Source of the DNA: Alphaproteobacteria bacterium | GTDB lineage: Bacteria; Pseudomonadota; Alphaproteobacteria; TMED109 | DNA: 64,000 nt | NCBI GenBank assembly: GCA_022825235.1 | Contig: JAJDYI010000041.1 | Coordinates: 1 to 64,000, forward strand | Reading direction: 5' to 3' | Shown: in pieces, positions 52,892 to 61,462 of the stretch | Layout of the letters: the number at the start of each line of letters is the position of its first letter | How positions within the stretch are numbered: the stretch's first letter is position 1 | Made by a program: the position numbers and the translations under genes | Notes under the pieces: generated by a model | Seen by the model: only the letters and a program-made list of their open reading frames with translations | Told to the model about the DNA's origin: nothing | Database searches by the model: none

Positions 52892-53647
52892 TCACGAGGC
52901 ACCCCCGGGCCAGGTGCTTGCCAGCGGCCGGGCCGCCTGCCCCGCTCCGGAGTGCAGGGCCGGTGACCGGTAGCGCGCATACCCGCTCCCGTCGTCGACA
53001 TCGGCCAGGACGTCAGGGAGAAGCAGGACGCGTGCTTGCGGCCCGGCGGAGCGTACGGTGTCCGCGAGGGCGGCCCGAGTCGACCAGCGAACGTTCAGCA
53101 TGATGGTGCCCGCCGGGCGCCGGTTGGCAAAACCCGCGAGCCAGTACCCACCGTCGGCGGCCGGGCCGAATACGAAGTCGTGGCGGCGTAGTGCCGCTAC
53201 GGCGGCCCGGAGGTGACGGGGCTCCAGGCCGGGGATGTCGGTGCCGACGATCAGCACCGGTCCCGGCTGGCAGGCGGCAGCTCTCCGCATGCGCGCACCA
53301 AGATCGCCCGAACCTTGTGGAATTGCCGGAACCCGAAACGTCCGCGCCATGACCCCGCAGGCGTGATCCGGCGTGACGGCCAGCACCGTGCGCCACGAGC
53401 GGTAGAGCACCAGGCGGCGGAGCAGCCGGCTGAGGGTTGCGCGGTAGAACCGCCGCGCCTCCACCTTGCCGATATCGGCGGCCAGTCGGGTCTTCACGGT
53501 CCCCAGCACCGGCTGTCGGGCGAACACCACGACCGTCGGCCTGCCCGTTGTGTGCGCTGGGCCGGCAAGGGCTGGCGAAACGCCGGCGCCTTGCCCGACC
53601 CGGGGTCGGGTCCGCGCGTGCATTGGTTTTGACGAAGCCACGGCCAA
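52892..53647 (-). CDS. TIGR04282/DUF2064-family glycosyltransferase-like protein
   Basis: Up to 251 residues of a nucleotidyl/glycosyltransferase-A fold. Landmarks are VVVFARQPVLGTVKTRLA, a VGTDIPGLEPRHL metal-site-like motif, and FGPAADGGYWLAGF. TIGR04282 proteins usually sit next to a TIGR04283 glycosyltransferase, and one is encoded 1.8 kb away on the same strand. Their reaction has been proposed to concern sugar transfer but is unproven. The start is uncertain: the first 35 residues are not conserved, and an ATG at 53623 is an alternative. It is separated from the partner by an oppositely directed gene. Confidence 0.83.
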   Translation of the reverse strand: MAVASSKPMHARTRPRVGQGAGVSPALAGPAHTTGRPTVVVFARQPVLGTVKTRLAADIGKVEARRFYRATLSRLLRRLVLYRSWRTVLAVTPDHACGVMARTFRVPAIPQGSGDLGARMRRAAACQPGPVLIVGTDIPGLEPRHLRAAVAALRRHDFVFGPAADGGYWLAGFANRRPAGTIMLNVRWSTRAALADTVRSAGPQARVLLLPDVLADVDDGSGYARYRSPALHSGAGQAARPLASTWPGGAS

Positions 53648-53950
53648 CGTGTCGGGACGCGCAGGGAATCCTCTGTCGGAAGTTCACGACCGGCTGACTC
53701 TAGCGTCGGGCCGGGTCTCCATCAGTGGCTGGCTCCAAGCCGGCGCTCAGAACGGGCAGGACCCTACCCGTAAACGGGCAGGCCGCGGTGTCGAGCGGTC
53801 CGACTGCCGGTGATCACGCGGTTGCCGTGCTCCGGTCTTCGCATCGGGTTCCCGGGCTGACATTTCGTTGGAAACCGCTAGCTTCCGAGCTAGCGGCAGA
53901 AGCATGACGTCGCGGGGTCGCGCACCGCTACCGGGCTGGAGGAAAGAGAA
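53648..53950. other. Intergenic region upstream of the lipoprotein gene
   Basis: About 300 bases with no gene. It includes a perfect inverted repeat CCGCTAGC-N6-GCTAGCGG at 53875-53896, some 55 bases before the next ATG, which may be an operator or a leader hairpin. GGAGG at 53939-53943 is the ribosome-binding site of the lipoprotein gene. Confidence 0.5.
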
Positions 53951-55087
53951 ATGAAGTACAGGAAATCGCTGAACGCCGTGCTGCTCACGGCCGGGCTGAT
54001 CGGTTTTGCAGGTTGCGCTGTCCCGCCGCCCGTCCAGACCGAGTCGAAGCCGGCTTCGATGGCGCTGACAATCGATGCGTTCCATGGCGAGGGCGCGGCC
54101 TGCTACGACCGCGCCAGCCAGCCGCACACGGCGGTCGTCGACAGTCACCTCCATTTCCGCCCGTTTGGTGGTCCCGCGCTCCCGTTCGACGAGGTTGTGC
54201 ATTACCTCGAGGACAGCGGCGTCCTGTTCGCCAACGTCTACGGGATCGGGCAGATGCTGCCGGTCAATTCGCCCTGCACCTACTACCTCGACTGCATCGG
54301 CACGCTGGTCAGCCCGACGATGAAGAACGACTTCGTGAACGCCATGAATGCCGTGACCATGGGTTCAGACGCGGTTCATCTCACCGTGTCCATGACCTTC
54401 CCCGACCTGGAGGAGCCCGAATCGGTGCTCACCGGCATGCGGATTCTTGACCGGGAATTCCCCGGCGTCTTCAGCTGGATGGGCGAGGTCAACCTGGTCA
54501 AGCAGGCGCTGTTCGGGAATTTCCACCAGGCGGTGCCGCTGGCAACCATCGCACGCTGGGTGCCGTTCATGGCGGTGCTGCGTGCGCGCGGCATGCCGCT
54601 TGCGATCCACTCGGACCTCGGCAACGACGCGGATCCAACCCGGTACCTGCGGTGGATCGAGGAGGTGCTCCGCCTCTATCCCGACAACAAGATCATTTGG
54701 ATGCATCTCGGTCTGTCGCGTGAGCTCGTGACCGTCGACCCCGACACGCATATCGGGATTCTCCAGTCGCTGCTTGACCGCTATCCCAACCTGATGGTGG
54801 ACATCTCGTGGCGCGTCATCGACGACGCCGTGTTCTCCGACCCGGAGCTTCGGGACCAGTACATCCCGTTCCTGAATGCCTATTCGGACCGCATCCTTCC
54901 CGGCACGGATTTCGTCGCGTCCGCCAACAAGAATTTCGACATCTACCAGACCGAACTCAACGTCACGAGTCGCATTCTCGGCTATCTGGACGATGAAGCG
55001 TTCCGCAACATCGCCCTCGGGGAGAACTACTTCCGGCTGCTGGACCTCGACTACGTGGCGCCGCCGGTTTGTGCGCCGTCGTCCTGA
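53951..55087 (+). CDS. Lipoprotein amidohydrolase (TIM-barrel) family protein
   Basis: A 378-residue lipoprotein: LIGFAGC at residues 16-22 is a lipobox, so Cys22 would be lipid-anchored. The mature part is an amidohydrolase-2-like barrel with a metal-binding DSHLHF motif near residue 64, AIHSDLGND (second His), WMHLGLSRE (third His) and a late Asp in LPGTDFVAS. These make it probably a metal-dependent hydrolase or decarboxylase in the periplasm or outer membrane; most relatives are cytoplasmic, so the lipid anchor is unusual. A strong GGAGG lies upstream of the ATG. The substrate is unknown. Confidence 0.78.
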   Translation: MKYRKSLNAVLLTAGLIGFAGCAVPPPVQTESKPASMALTIDAFHGEGAACYDRASQPHTAVVDSHLHFRPFGGPALPFDEVVHYLEDSGVLFANVYGIGQMLPVNSPCTYYLDCIGTLVSPTMKNDFVNAMNAVTMGSDAVHLTVSMTFPDLEEPESVLTGMRILDREFPGVFSWMGEVNLVKQALFGNFHQAVPLATIARWVPFMAVLRARGMPLAIHSDLGNDADPTRYLRWIEEVLRLYPDNKIIWMHLGLSRELVTVDPDTHIGILQSLLDRYPNLMVDISWRVIDDAVFSDPELRDQYIPFLNAYSDRILPGTDFVASANKNFDIYQTELNVTSRILGYLDDEAFRNIALGENYFRLLDLDYVAPPVCAPSS

Positions 55088-55399
55088 GGGACAGGTTGCA
55101 CGGCCAGGCGGGCACGGGACTTTGCTCGCTGGCGACGGTCTGGCGCGCGAGCGTCGTGCAGGGTGCGTGGCGGGTCCGATCCCTGCCCTTCTCGATGGGG
55201 AGGGCCGTCGCCGTCACTGCCTTCGGGCCCTGGACCGGTCTACGAACCCATCGGGATGTTTGTTGCCGGCTTGCGGCGCCCGGTCCACTCGTCCACCAAC
55301 CCGTCGGTACCGGCGGATCCGATCTGGGGTCAAAATCTCGAGAAGCCCGGGCCCGGACTGCATACCGTCGGGGCCCGGCAGGTCGGAACGGTGTTGCGG
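55088..55399. other. Intergenic region between convergent genes
   Basis: About 310 bases between the lipoprotein stop and the end of the glycosyltransferase/membrane gene on the other strand. A 148-codon open frame crosses it but has unlikely composition and overlaps the neighbouring gene. I see no RNA gene or clear terminator. Confidence 0.45.
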
Positions 55400-56641
55400 C
55401 TACTCGCCGTTGCTGTTCCGCACAAGAAACATCCCCATTGAGCCGAAGAGAAGTGGCAACGTCGCATCGATCAGGATCCAGACCAGCGACGCGGTGTCAG
55501 CTCCGATCGCAGTGAACGCCGGCGAGAGAAGGTTGAACCAGTTCCATAGCATCAGGATGCCGACGGCCACGAAGCCGAAGAACTGCGTGTTGGCAATCAG
55601 GAATTCCCGCGTGACGGGCCCGCTGTCCGGTTCCCCGTCCACGCGGCGTTTGCGCGCATAGCTGAAGAGCAGGCCCAGCGCGATTCCCAGCACCATGAGG
55701 GGATTAAGAATGGCCCAAAGCGGACTGTAAGGCTGCGTCTCGCTGGATGTGTGAAAGAGCGGATCAGCGACGGTATGGACGGCAACCACGACCGCGAGCG
55801 CAAGCAGAAACATTCCACAGATACGATCGAGCATGGAAGGTCTCCCGTTGTGTGGCGTGCCTGCCACCTGCTCGCGACGATAGCAAGCGGCGCGCATCGT
55901 CGGCGCGCGCGCCGAACGGGCAGCGGCGACGGCTTGGTATACGTTCAGGATGCGTTCCGGGGGCGTGCCCGCGAACCAGAGGGCGAGGCACAGGCCGTTC
56001 CGCAGGCTCCGCCCGAGCCAGCCGTCCCGCCGGTAGCGCTCTGCTGAGGTGCGGATCGCGGCGCCCAGGAAGCAGAGCCGGCGCCGGCCGATGCGACGCA
56101 CGATGTCCACATCCTCCATGATGGGCAGGTCGCGGAAGCCGCCGATCTCGTCGAGCAGCGTGCGGGATATCAGGAGGCCCTGGTCACCGTACGGGAGTGC
56201 CAGTAGCCGGGACCGCAGATTTGCAAGGGCCGCGGTCCTGCGGGCCGGCCACGAATCTTCGTCGAACGCGAGGCGGAAGTACGCCGCCCGATGTCGGTGT
56301 TCCGGGGCAGTGACAAAGGCCCGGACCGTATCGGCCCACTCCGCGGGCAGCGACGAATCGGCATGCAGAATCAGGAGCCACGTACGTGACGCCAGCACAC
56401 AGCCCGCGCGGATCTGGGTGCCGCGTCCCCGGGGCGCCTTGGCGAAGCGGGCACCGAGTGCCCGGGCGTGGCTCGCCGTGGCAGCGTGATCGTGCGATTG
56501 GCCGTCGACCACCCAGACCTCGCCGGCCACGGGCGCCACCGATCGGAGCAACGGCTCCAGGATCCCCGAAGACTCGAGAGTGGGGATCACGACTGAGAGA
56601 TCGGCGATCGGTTCGGCGGTCGGTTGACGGTCGGCCGGCAC
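55400..56641 (-). CDS. TIGR04283-type glycosyltransferase fused in frame to a small membrane protein
   Basis: A 413-residue reading frame with two parts. Residues 1-235 are a family-2 glycosyltransferase (LSVVIPTLESSGILEPLL, EVWVVDGQSHDHA, GRGTQIRAGCV, LILHADSSLP, MEDVDIVRRIG) of the TIGR04283 type. The last 144 residues form a membrane protein with three to four hydrophobic segments, beginning at an in-frame ATG (55834) that has GGGAG eight bases upstream. The linker between is low in conservation. It could be a true fusion or two genes joined by loss of a stop. The GTG at 56641 is chosen because AGGAGG lies five bases upstream. Confidence 0.78.
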   Translation of the reverse strand: MPADRQPTAEPIADLSVVIPTLESSGILEPLLRSVAPVAGEVWVVDGQSHDHAATASHARALGARFAKAPRGRGTQIRAGCVLASRTWLLILHADSSLPAEWADTVRAFVTAPEHRHRAAYFRLAFDEDSWPARRTAALANLRSRLLALPYGDQGLLISRTLLDEIGGFRDLPIMEDVDIVRRIGRRRLCFLGAAIRTSAERYRRDGWLGRSLRNGLCLALWFAGTPPERILNVYQAVAAARSARAPTMRAACYRREQVAGTPHNGRPSMLDRICGMFLLALAVVVAVHTVADPLFHTSSETQPYSPLWAILNPLMVLGIALGLLFSYARKRRVDGEPDSGPVTREFLIANTQFFGFVAVGILMLWNWFNLLSPAFTAIGADTASLVWILIDATLPLLFGSMGMFLVRNSNGE

Positions 56642-56942
56642 GACATCCTCCTCGCCGCAATGTCCGGTCCGTACCTCGGCCCGCCCGGATGGCGGTACCC
56701 GGGGTGCAGCGATCTGGTCGGTCCGGGAAACCCGGCCGGGGCGCCTGATTGTGCCAGTTTGTCGACCGGCAGGGTGCCGCTGCTTGAATTCCGCCGAGAT
56801 GTTCCACCTGCGCCTGCGTGCGCCTGGCACGAAGCTGTCTGCACGTGCACCTGTCTCGGCTCCAGGACGTGTCCCGCCCAGTTCAGTCGGCGGGGGCTTG
56901 CACCGGATGTTCTTGCTATGATCTTTCCTTGGTGCCTATTTT

Positions 56943-56951
56943 TGCTATAGT
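56943..56951 (+). promoter_or_regulatory. Extended -10 promoter of the PA0069-type gene
   Basis: TGCTATAGT is a close match to the extended -10 consensus (TG-N-TATAAT). No good -35 is seen, as expected for extended -10 promoters. Transcription would begin at about 56958, exactly at the ATG of the downstream gene, suggesting a leaderless message. Confidence 0.5.
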
Positions 56952-56957
56952 ATCGGG

Positions 56958-58067
56958 ATGAACAAGCGAGTGGAGCGTGGAGGGATCCGGTTCGCGCCGC
57001 CAGATGATTCACCTGGGCGGCGGCGCGGTCGCGGGGCGGTCAGCAATCGCAGCGGGCGCTTTGAGACGCATGTTCGCAAGGTCGATGCGATCGCGCTCGC
57101 CGAATGTCCGCCACCACCGTCCGTCGAGACCACGGTCCAGATCAGCGAGACCCGGACCGGGCTGACTTGGAACCAGTCGCCGGATGTCGACTTCGATCGC
57201 TCGGTGAACCCCTACCAGGGTTGCGAGCACGGCTGCATCTACTGCTACGCGCGCCCGACTCATGCCTATCTCGGGCTGTCCCCGGGCATCGATTTCGAAA
57301 CCCGGATCTTTGCCAAGGAAGCGACACCGGAGCGATTGCGCGAGACGTTCGCCCAGCGGGGCTACCAGCCGGCGACGATCTCGCTCGGGGCCAACACCGA
57401 TCCGTACCAGCCGACTGAACAGAAGCTGCAGCTTACGCGCCGTATTCTGGAATGCCTGCTGGGACACCGGCACCCGGTCAGCATCGTGACCAAGTCGGCG
57501 CGCGTGCTCCGCGATCTGGACCTGCTCGGGGAACTGGCAGCCATGAACCTGGTCCGCGTGCTGGTGTCGATCACCACGCTGGACCACCGGCTGGCCAATC
57601 GCATGGAACCGAGGGCCAGCACGCCGGCGCGGCGGCTAGAAGCCGTGGCGCGACTGCACGATGCCGGGGTGCCCGTGGTCGTGATGAACGCACCGATCAT
57701 CCCGGGCCTCACGGACATGGAGATCGAGCGCCTGGTGGCGGCAGCGGCCGACGCCGGGGCCGAGTCGGCGCAGTACGTTCTGCTCAGGTTGCCGGGCGAG
57801 GTGGCTGAGCTGTTCGAGGAGTGGCTCCACGCGCACGTTCCGGGCGCGGCCAGACGGGTTCTCGCGCTCGTTCGCGAGACGCGGGGGGGAGACCTGTACC
57901 AGCCGCAATTCGGTCTTCGGCGGCGCGGCAGCGGCCCTTATGCGGAACTGATCCGAACCCGGTTCCGGGCGGCGGTGCGGCGCCACGGTCTGGATGCCCG
58001 GATGCCTGATCTGGATGCGAGCCGGTTTCGCCCGGACCCGGCGCAGGGAGAGCTGGCGCTCACCTGA
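56958..58067 (+). CDS. PA0069-family radical SAM protein
   Basis: A 369-residue radical SAM protein. The cluster motif is CEHGCIYCYAR, within NPYQGCEHGCIYCYARPTH (residues about 86-104), and the family pattern continues with ISLGANTDPYQPTE, VSIVTKSARVLRDLDLL and a C-terminal YQPQFGLRRRGSGPYA. It is related to spore photoproduct lyase-like proteins, but the function of the PA0069 group is unknown. The ATG at 56958 follows an extended -10 element directly. Its last bases overlap the end of ubiA on the other strand by 8 bases. Confidence 0.9.
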   Translation: MNKRVERGGIRFAPPDDSPGRRRGRGAVSNRSGRFETHVRKVDAIALAECPPPPSVETTVQISETRTGLTWNQSPDVDFDRSVNPYQGCEHGCIYCYARPTHAYLGLSPGIDFETRIFAKEATPERLRETFAQRGYQPATISLGANTDPYQPTEQKLQLTRRILECLLGHRHPVSIVTKSARVLRDLDLLGELAAMNLVRVLVSITTLDHRLANRMEPRASTPARRLEAVARLHDAGVPVVVMNAPIIPGLTDMEIERLVAAAADAGAESAQYVLLRLPGEVAELFEEWLHAHVPGAARRVLALVRETRGGDLYQPQFGLRRRGSGPYAELIRTRFRAAVRRHGLDARMPDLDASRFRPDPAQGELALT

Positions 58068-58962
58068 CGAATGCGCTGCTCGCGAGCACGAGGTCGGTCG
58101 CCAGTCCAACAAACCACACCAACGCGGCGCGATGGGCCCCGCGGAAGGCGATCCAGCAAGACGCGGCGTCTTCCAGGTCGACGGTGGCGGTGTACCAGGC
58201 GGACACGACACTGAAACCCGCGAGCCCCAGCCAGGCCGCAGGGCCGGCACCGGTGACCGCGAGGGCAGCCGCAAACACGGCGGCGGCGATGACATACGCG
58301 CCGGCCACGAACCAGCGTCCCCGGAGACCGAGCCGTACGGCGGCCGAACGGATTCCCGTCGTCACGTCGTCGGCGCGGTCCTGATAGGCGTACAGCGTGT
58401 CGTAGCCGATCGTCCAGAGGATGCAGCCGGCATAGAGCAAGAGGGCTCCTGCCGTCGGCCAGCTGCCGGTGGCGGCCGACCAGCCGACCAGGGCTCCCCA
58501 GTTGAAGGTGAACCCGAGCCAGACCTGCGGCCACCACGTGAATCGCTTCGCCAGCGGGTAGAGCAGCACCAGCGGCAGCGAACCGGGCACCAGCCACACG
58601 GCGGCGGGCGGCAGCAGCAGCAGGAGGGCGGCGGCAGCGATCACGTGGACTGCGATGAACGCACACGCTGTACCGGTCCCGATCCGCCCGGCGGCCAGCG
58701 GCCGGTTGCGGGTGCGCGCCACCGAAGCATCCAGTTCGCGGTCCATGAGATCGTTCCACGCGCAGCCGCCGGCCCGGGCGAGTGCGGCGCCGGTCAGCAG
58801 GATGACGCAGAGCGCGGCCAACTCGGCCGGAGCCGGCCGAGCCAGTGCCGCCCCCCATGCGCACGGCCAGGCCAAGAGCCAGATCCCGATGGGACGGTCG
58901 TACCGGCCGAGTGCCACGAGGTCGGCCAGCAGGGCAGTGGGGCGGTGGTTCGCGGGAGACAT
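58060..58962 (-). CDS. ubiA: 4-hydroxybenzoate polyprenyltransferase
   Basis: A 300-residue inner-membrane prenyltransferase for ubiquinone synthesis, with about eight hydrophobic segments. The two Asp-rich prenyl-diphosphate sites are present: NDLMDRELD (residues 70-78) and YAYQDRADD. It begins ALGRYDRPIGIWLLAWPC, typical of UbiA. The ATG at 58962 gives the normal length; the frame is open far upstream, but that part has no homology and antisense-like composition. A position near an rsmE-like gene and gshA is a common alphaproteobacterial arrangement. Confidence 0.94.
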   Translation of the reverse strand: MSPANHRPTALLADLVALGRYDRPIGIWLLAWPCAWGAALARPAPAELAALCVILLTGAALARAGGCAWNDLMDRELDASVARTRNRPLAAGRIGTGTACAFIAVHVIAAAALLLLLPPAAVWLVPGSLPLVLLYPLAKRFTWWPQVWLGFTFNWGALVGWSAATGSWPTAGALLLYAGCILWTIGYDTLYAYQDRADDVTTGIRSAAVRLGLRGRWFVAGAYVIAAAVFAAALAVTGAGPAAWLGLAGFSVVSAWYTATVDLEDAASCWIAFRGAHRAALVWFVGLATDLVLASSAFVR

Positions 58963-59110
58963 GCGCGCATGGGTAGGGGGCCGGCGCACGTGGTGCAACC
59001 GGCCGGCCTGGGGGCCATCCTTCGAATTCCTGGGGGCCCGCGTGCCGGAGCCCTCGGGCGCGCTGCCGGAAGGCAGGTCTTCACGTGGTCGAGCGACCGG
59101 AAGGACGACA

Positions 59111-59635
59111 ATGACAAAGCTACGAGAGACCGGTGGCAGCTGGCTGCTGTGGACCCCCACGGCCGACTCGGTGCCGGCGCTTCGGTACGTCGCCGAGTGG
59201 GGGGTTGAACGCATCATCTGCGTCACCCCTTCTGCGGACACAGTCCCGCTGCTGGATCTCGCCACGGCGCGGGATGCCCTCGAGGAAGCAGGACAGCGGA
59301 GTTCCCGCGACGGTTCGCCCGAAATCGGCCAGTGGGTATCGCTTTCCATGGCGCTCGGAGCGGTGCGTGAAGCCGACCGAACCCTGTTCGTGCTGGACGA
59401 ATTGCACGGGGGTCCTGTCTTGGCCGACGCTTGCCGCGGGCTGCCGTCCGGCAGGATCGCTCTGCTGGTCGGCCCACGAGCCGGAATCGGATCACGGGAA
59501 CGGGCCGTGCTTGGTGCAGCGAAGCCCGCAGTGCGACACGTCACGCTGGGCCCAAGACTGTTCTCGCCGGAGGCGGCGGCCTGCGCGGCGGTGGCGGTCG
59601 TGCAACATCTTGCCGGGCTGGAGCCGGACGCCTGA
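59111..59635 (+). CDS. Short RsmE-like (16S rRNA m3U1498 methyltransferase) protein
   Basis: A 174-residue protein resembling the C-terminal SPOUT domain of RsmE: EWGVERIICV, ALEEAGQRSSRDGSPEI, a GPRAGIGSRE where RsmE has GPEGG-F-S-x-x-E, and LGPRLFSPEAAA where RsmE has LG-x-R-I-L-R-x-E-T-A. The N-terminal PUA-like domain, about 70 residues, is absent; only 148 bases separate the gene from ubiA, so it is not upstream. The knot motifs that bind SAM are altered. It may be a degenerate copy with a new or lost function. The context (ubiA, gshA) fits rsmE. GGAAGGA precedes the ATG. Confidence 0.68.
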   Translation: MTKLRETGGSWLLWTPTADSVPALRYVAEWGVERIICVTPSADTVPLLDLATARDALEEAGQRSSRDGSPEIGQWVSLSMALGAVREADRTLFVLDELHGGPVLADACRGLPSGRIALLVGPRAGIGSRERAVLGAAKPAVRHVTLGPRLFSPEAAACAAVAVVQHLAGLEPDA

Positions 59636-59787
59636 CCCGACCGCCGGCGCGGCGGGCTGACCGGGCCGGTTGTCGTCCGTCCTTGCCCGTCGGCCCAAAT
59701 GCGCAATACTGCGATGAGTTGGCGCAGCGATTTTGCCCTGTCCCGGCGACGCCGGGCGCGTCTGAACTTCCCGACCCGCAGGACTCT

Positions 59788-61149
59788 ATGGTCGAAACGC
59801 CTTCGCCCGCTCCGGCGGTCGGCCATGTTCGCGAGCTGGTCGAGTGGCTCGAAGCGGGCTGCAAGGCGCCGGCGGACTGGCGGATCGGCACTGAGCACGA
59901 GAAGTTCGTGTATGTCGCCGAGGGCTGCGAGCGTGCTCCCTACGGCGGACCCACCGGCATCCAGGCGGTCCTGGACCGGCTGGCGGCCGGCGGATGGGAG
60001 CGCGTCGAAGAGACCGGTCGGGTGGTCGGACTGCGCAAGGGTCGCCAGTCCGTCACGCTGGAGCCCGGCGGCCAGCTGGAGCTTTCCGGGGCGCCGCTCG
60101 CAACCCTGCACGAGACATGCAGCGAGATTAACGACCATCTCTACGAGCTCCGGGCCATCGGCGATGCCCTCGGGCTCTTTTTCGTCGGGATCGGGTCGGA
60201 CCCGCTGACACCAGTGGACCGCGTCCCCCTCATGCCGAAGGGGCGCTACGGAATCATGCGGCGATACATGCCGACCCGTGGTGCGCTCGGTCTCGACATG
60301 ATGATGAACACCGCGACGGTGCAGGTGAACCTCGACTTTTCGGACGAGCGCGACATGGTCCGAAAATTCCGCACGGCCTTGGCACTGCAGCCCATCCTCG
60401 CCGCCCTGCTCGCCAATTCGCCGTTCCGGGGAGGTCGTCCGTCCGGGTACCTGAGCTGGCGCAGCCACGCCTGGTCGGACACGGACCCCGACCGCTGCGG
60501 GATCCCGGAGTTCGTGTTCGAGGACGGCATGGGGTTCGAGCGCTGGACCGACTACGCGCTAGACGTGCCCATGTACTTCGTCTACCGGGACGGGCGCTAC
60601 ATCGACGTCGCCGGGATTCCGTTCCGCCGGTTCCTGGCGGGACAGCTGGACGCGCTGCCGGGGGAACGGCCCTCGCTGCGGGACTGGGAAGATCACCTCA
60701 CGACGATCTTTACCGAGACCCGGCTCAAGCGGTTCCTCGAGATGCGAAGCGCCGATGCCGGGCCGTGGAAGCGGCTGTGCGCCCTGCCCGCACTTTGGAC
60801 CGGTGTGCTGTACGACGCGATGGCCCTCGACGCGGCCGAGGATTTGGTCCGGTCGTGGGGACCGGAAGTTCGAGAAGAACTGTTTCTCGAGGCTCCGCGG
60901 CGTGGGCTGGGCCTCGCAGTCGCCGGGCGGCCGCTGCTCGCGGTGGCGGCCGAACTGGTCGAAATTGCCCGCGGCGGCCTGAGGCGGCGGGCACGCCTGA
61001 ACCCCGCGGGCGACGACGAGAGCGGTTTTCTCGATGTCCTGACGACCATCGTGGAGCAGGGCAGCACGCCTGCCGAGGCACTTCTCGATACGTGGCGTTC
61101 GCGCGGACGGGACGGGCTGGGTCGGCTCCTGGTGGACGAGGCCTACTGA
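59788..61149 (+). CDS. gshA: Glutamate-cysteine ligase
   Basis: A 453-residue enzyme for the first step of glutathione synthesis, of the plant/alphaproteobacterial type. Visible motifs are RIGTEHEKFVYV, VTLEPGGQLELSGAPL, MPKGRYGIMRRYMP, MMMNTATVQVNLDF and NSPFRGGRPSGYLSWR. The ATG at 59788 has AGGA about six bases upstream and gives the family length; the long frame upstream is not conserved. It follows the RsmE-like gene. gshB is not in the window. A ChaC-like glutathione-degrading enzyme is encoded at 22.8 kb. Confidence 0.95.
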   Translation: MVETPSPAPAVGHVRELVEWLEAGCKAPADWRIGTEHEKFVYVAEGCERAPYGGPTGIQAVLDRLAAGGWERVEETGRVVGLRKGRQSVTLEPGGQLELSGAPLATLHETCSEINDHLYELRAIGDALGLFFVGIGSDPLTPVDRVPLMPKGRYGIMRRYMPTRGALGLDMMMNTATVQVNLDFSDERDMVRKFRTALALQPILAALLANSPFRGGRPSGYLSWRSHAWSDTDPDRCGIPEFVFEDGMGFERWTDYALDVPMYFVYRDGRYIDVAGIPFRRFLAGQLDALPGERPSLRDWEDHLTTIFTETRLKRFLEMRSADAGPWKRLCALPALWTGVLYDAMALDAAEDLVRSWGPEVREELFLEAPRRGLGLAVAGRPLLAVAAELVEIARGGLRRRARLNPAGDDESGFLDVLTTIVEQGSTPAEALLDTWRSRGRDGLGRLLVDEAY

Positions 61150-61462
61150 CGCCGCGGCAGCGCGCGCCCGCCGCGGCAGTCGCGCGGCGGCATGACTTTG
61201 CTATTGTGGGAGCGAAACTGATGGTGCTCGCCCGGCATTGACCAGGTGACGCCTGCGGGATTCGCGCGCCATTGCCGGTTGGCGCATTGCCCGCTCCCTG
61301 TTCGTCCGCGCACTCCGCCGCGCCGGGCGACTTCCCGCAGTTTCTGGCCCGGTCCGGCGGCTGCTGCCGCTCGGGTACCGATGTCGGGCCTGCGCCGCTT
61401 GACGCCCGGATTGCCGGGCCAGGTTGCGCCGGCACAACAAGGTTGACGTCCGAGGGTTGCTG
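61150..61462. other. Leader region of gltB
   Basis: About 310 bases between gshA and gltB. A 63-codon frame (61272-61463) ends in a TGA that shares bases with the gltB ATG, but its composition is unlike a protein. Nothing resembling a known riboswitch is evident. Confidence 0.4.
61199..61207 (+). promoter_or_regulatory. Possible extended -10 promoter of gltB
   Basis: TGCTATTGT resembles the extended -10 element seen before the PA0069-type gene. It would give a leader of about 250 bases before gltB. No -35 is visible. Inference from motif match. Confidence 0.35.

Noticed and set aside
55069-55515. 148-codon plus-strand frame after the lipoprotein gene
   Set aside because: Arg/Ser/Cys-rich, overlaps both neighbours, with no ribosome-binding site.
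58963-60468. Long open frame upstream of ubiA on the minus strand, making an 802-codon frame
   Set aside because: UbiA homology begins at the ATG at 58962. The upstream part is antisense to the RsmE-like and gshA genes and has Arg/Ser/Pro-rich composition without domains.
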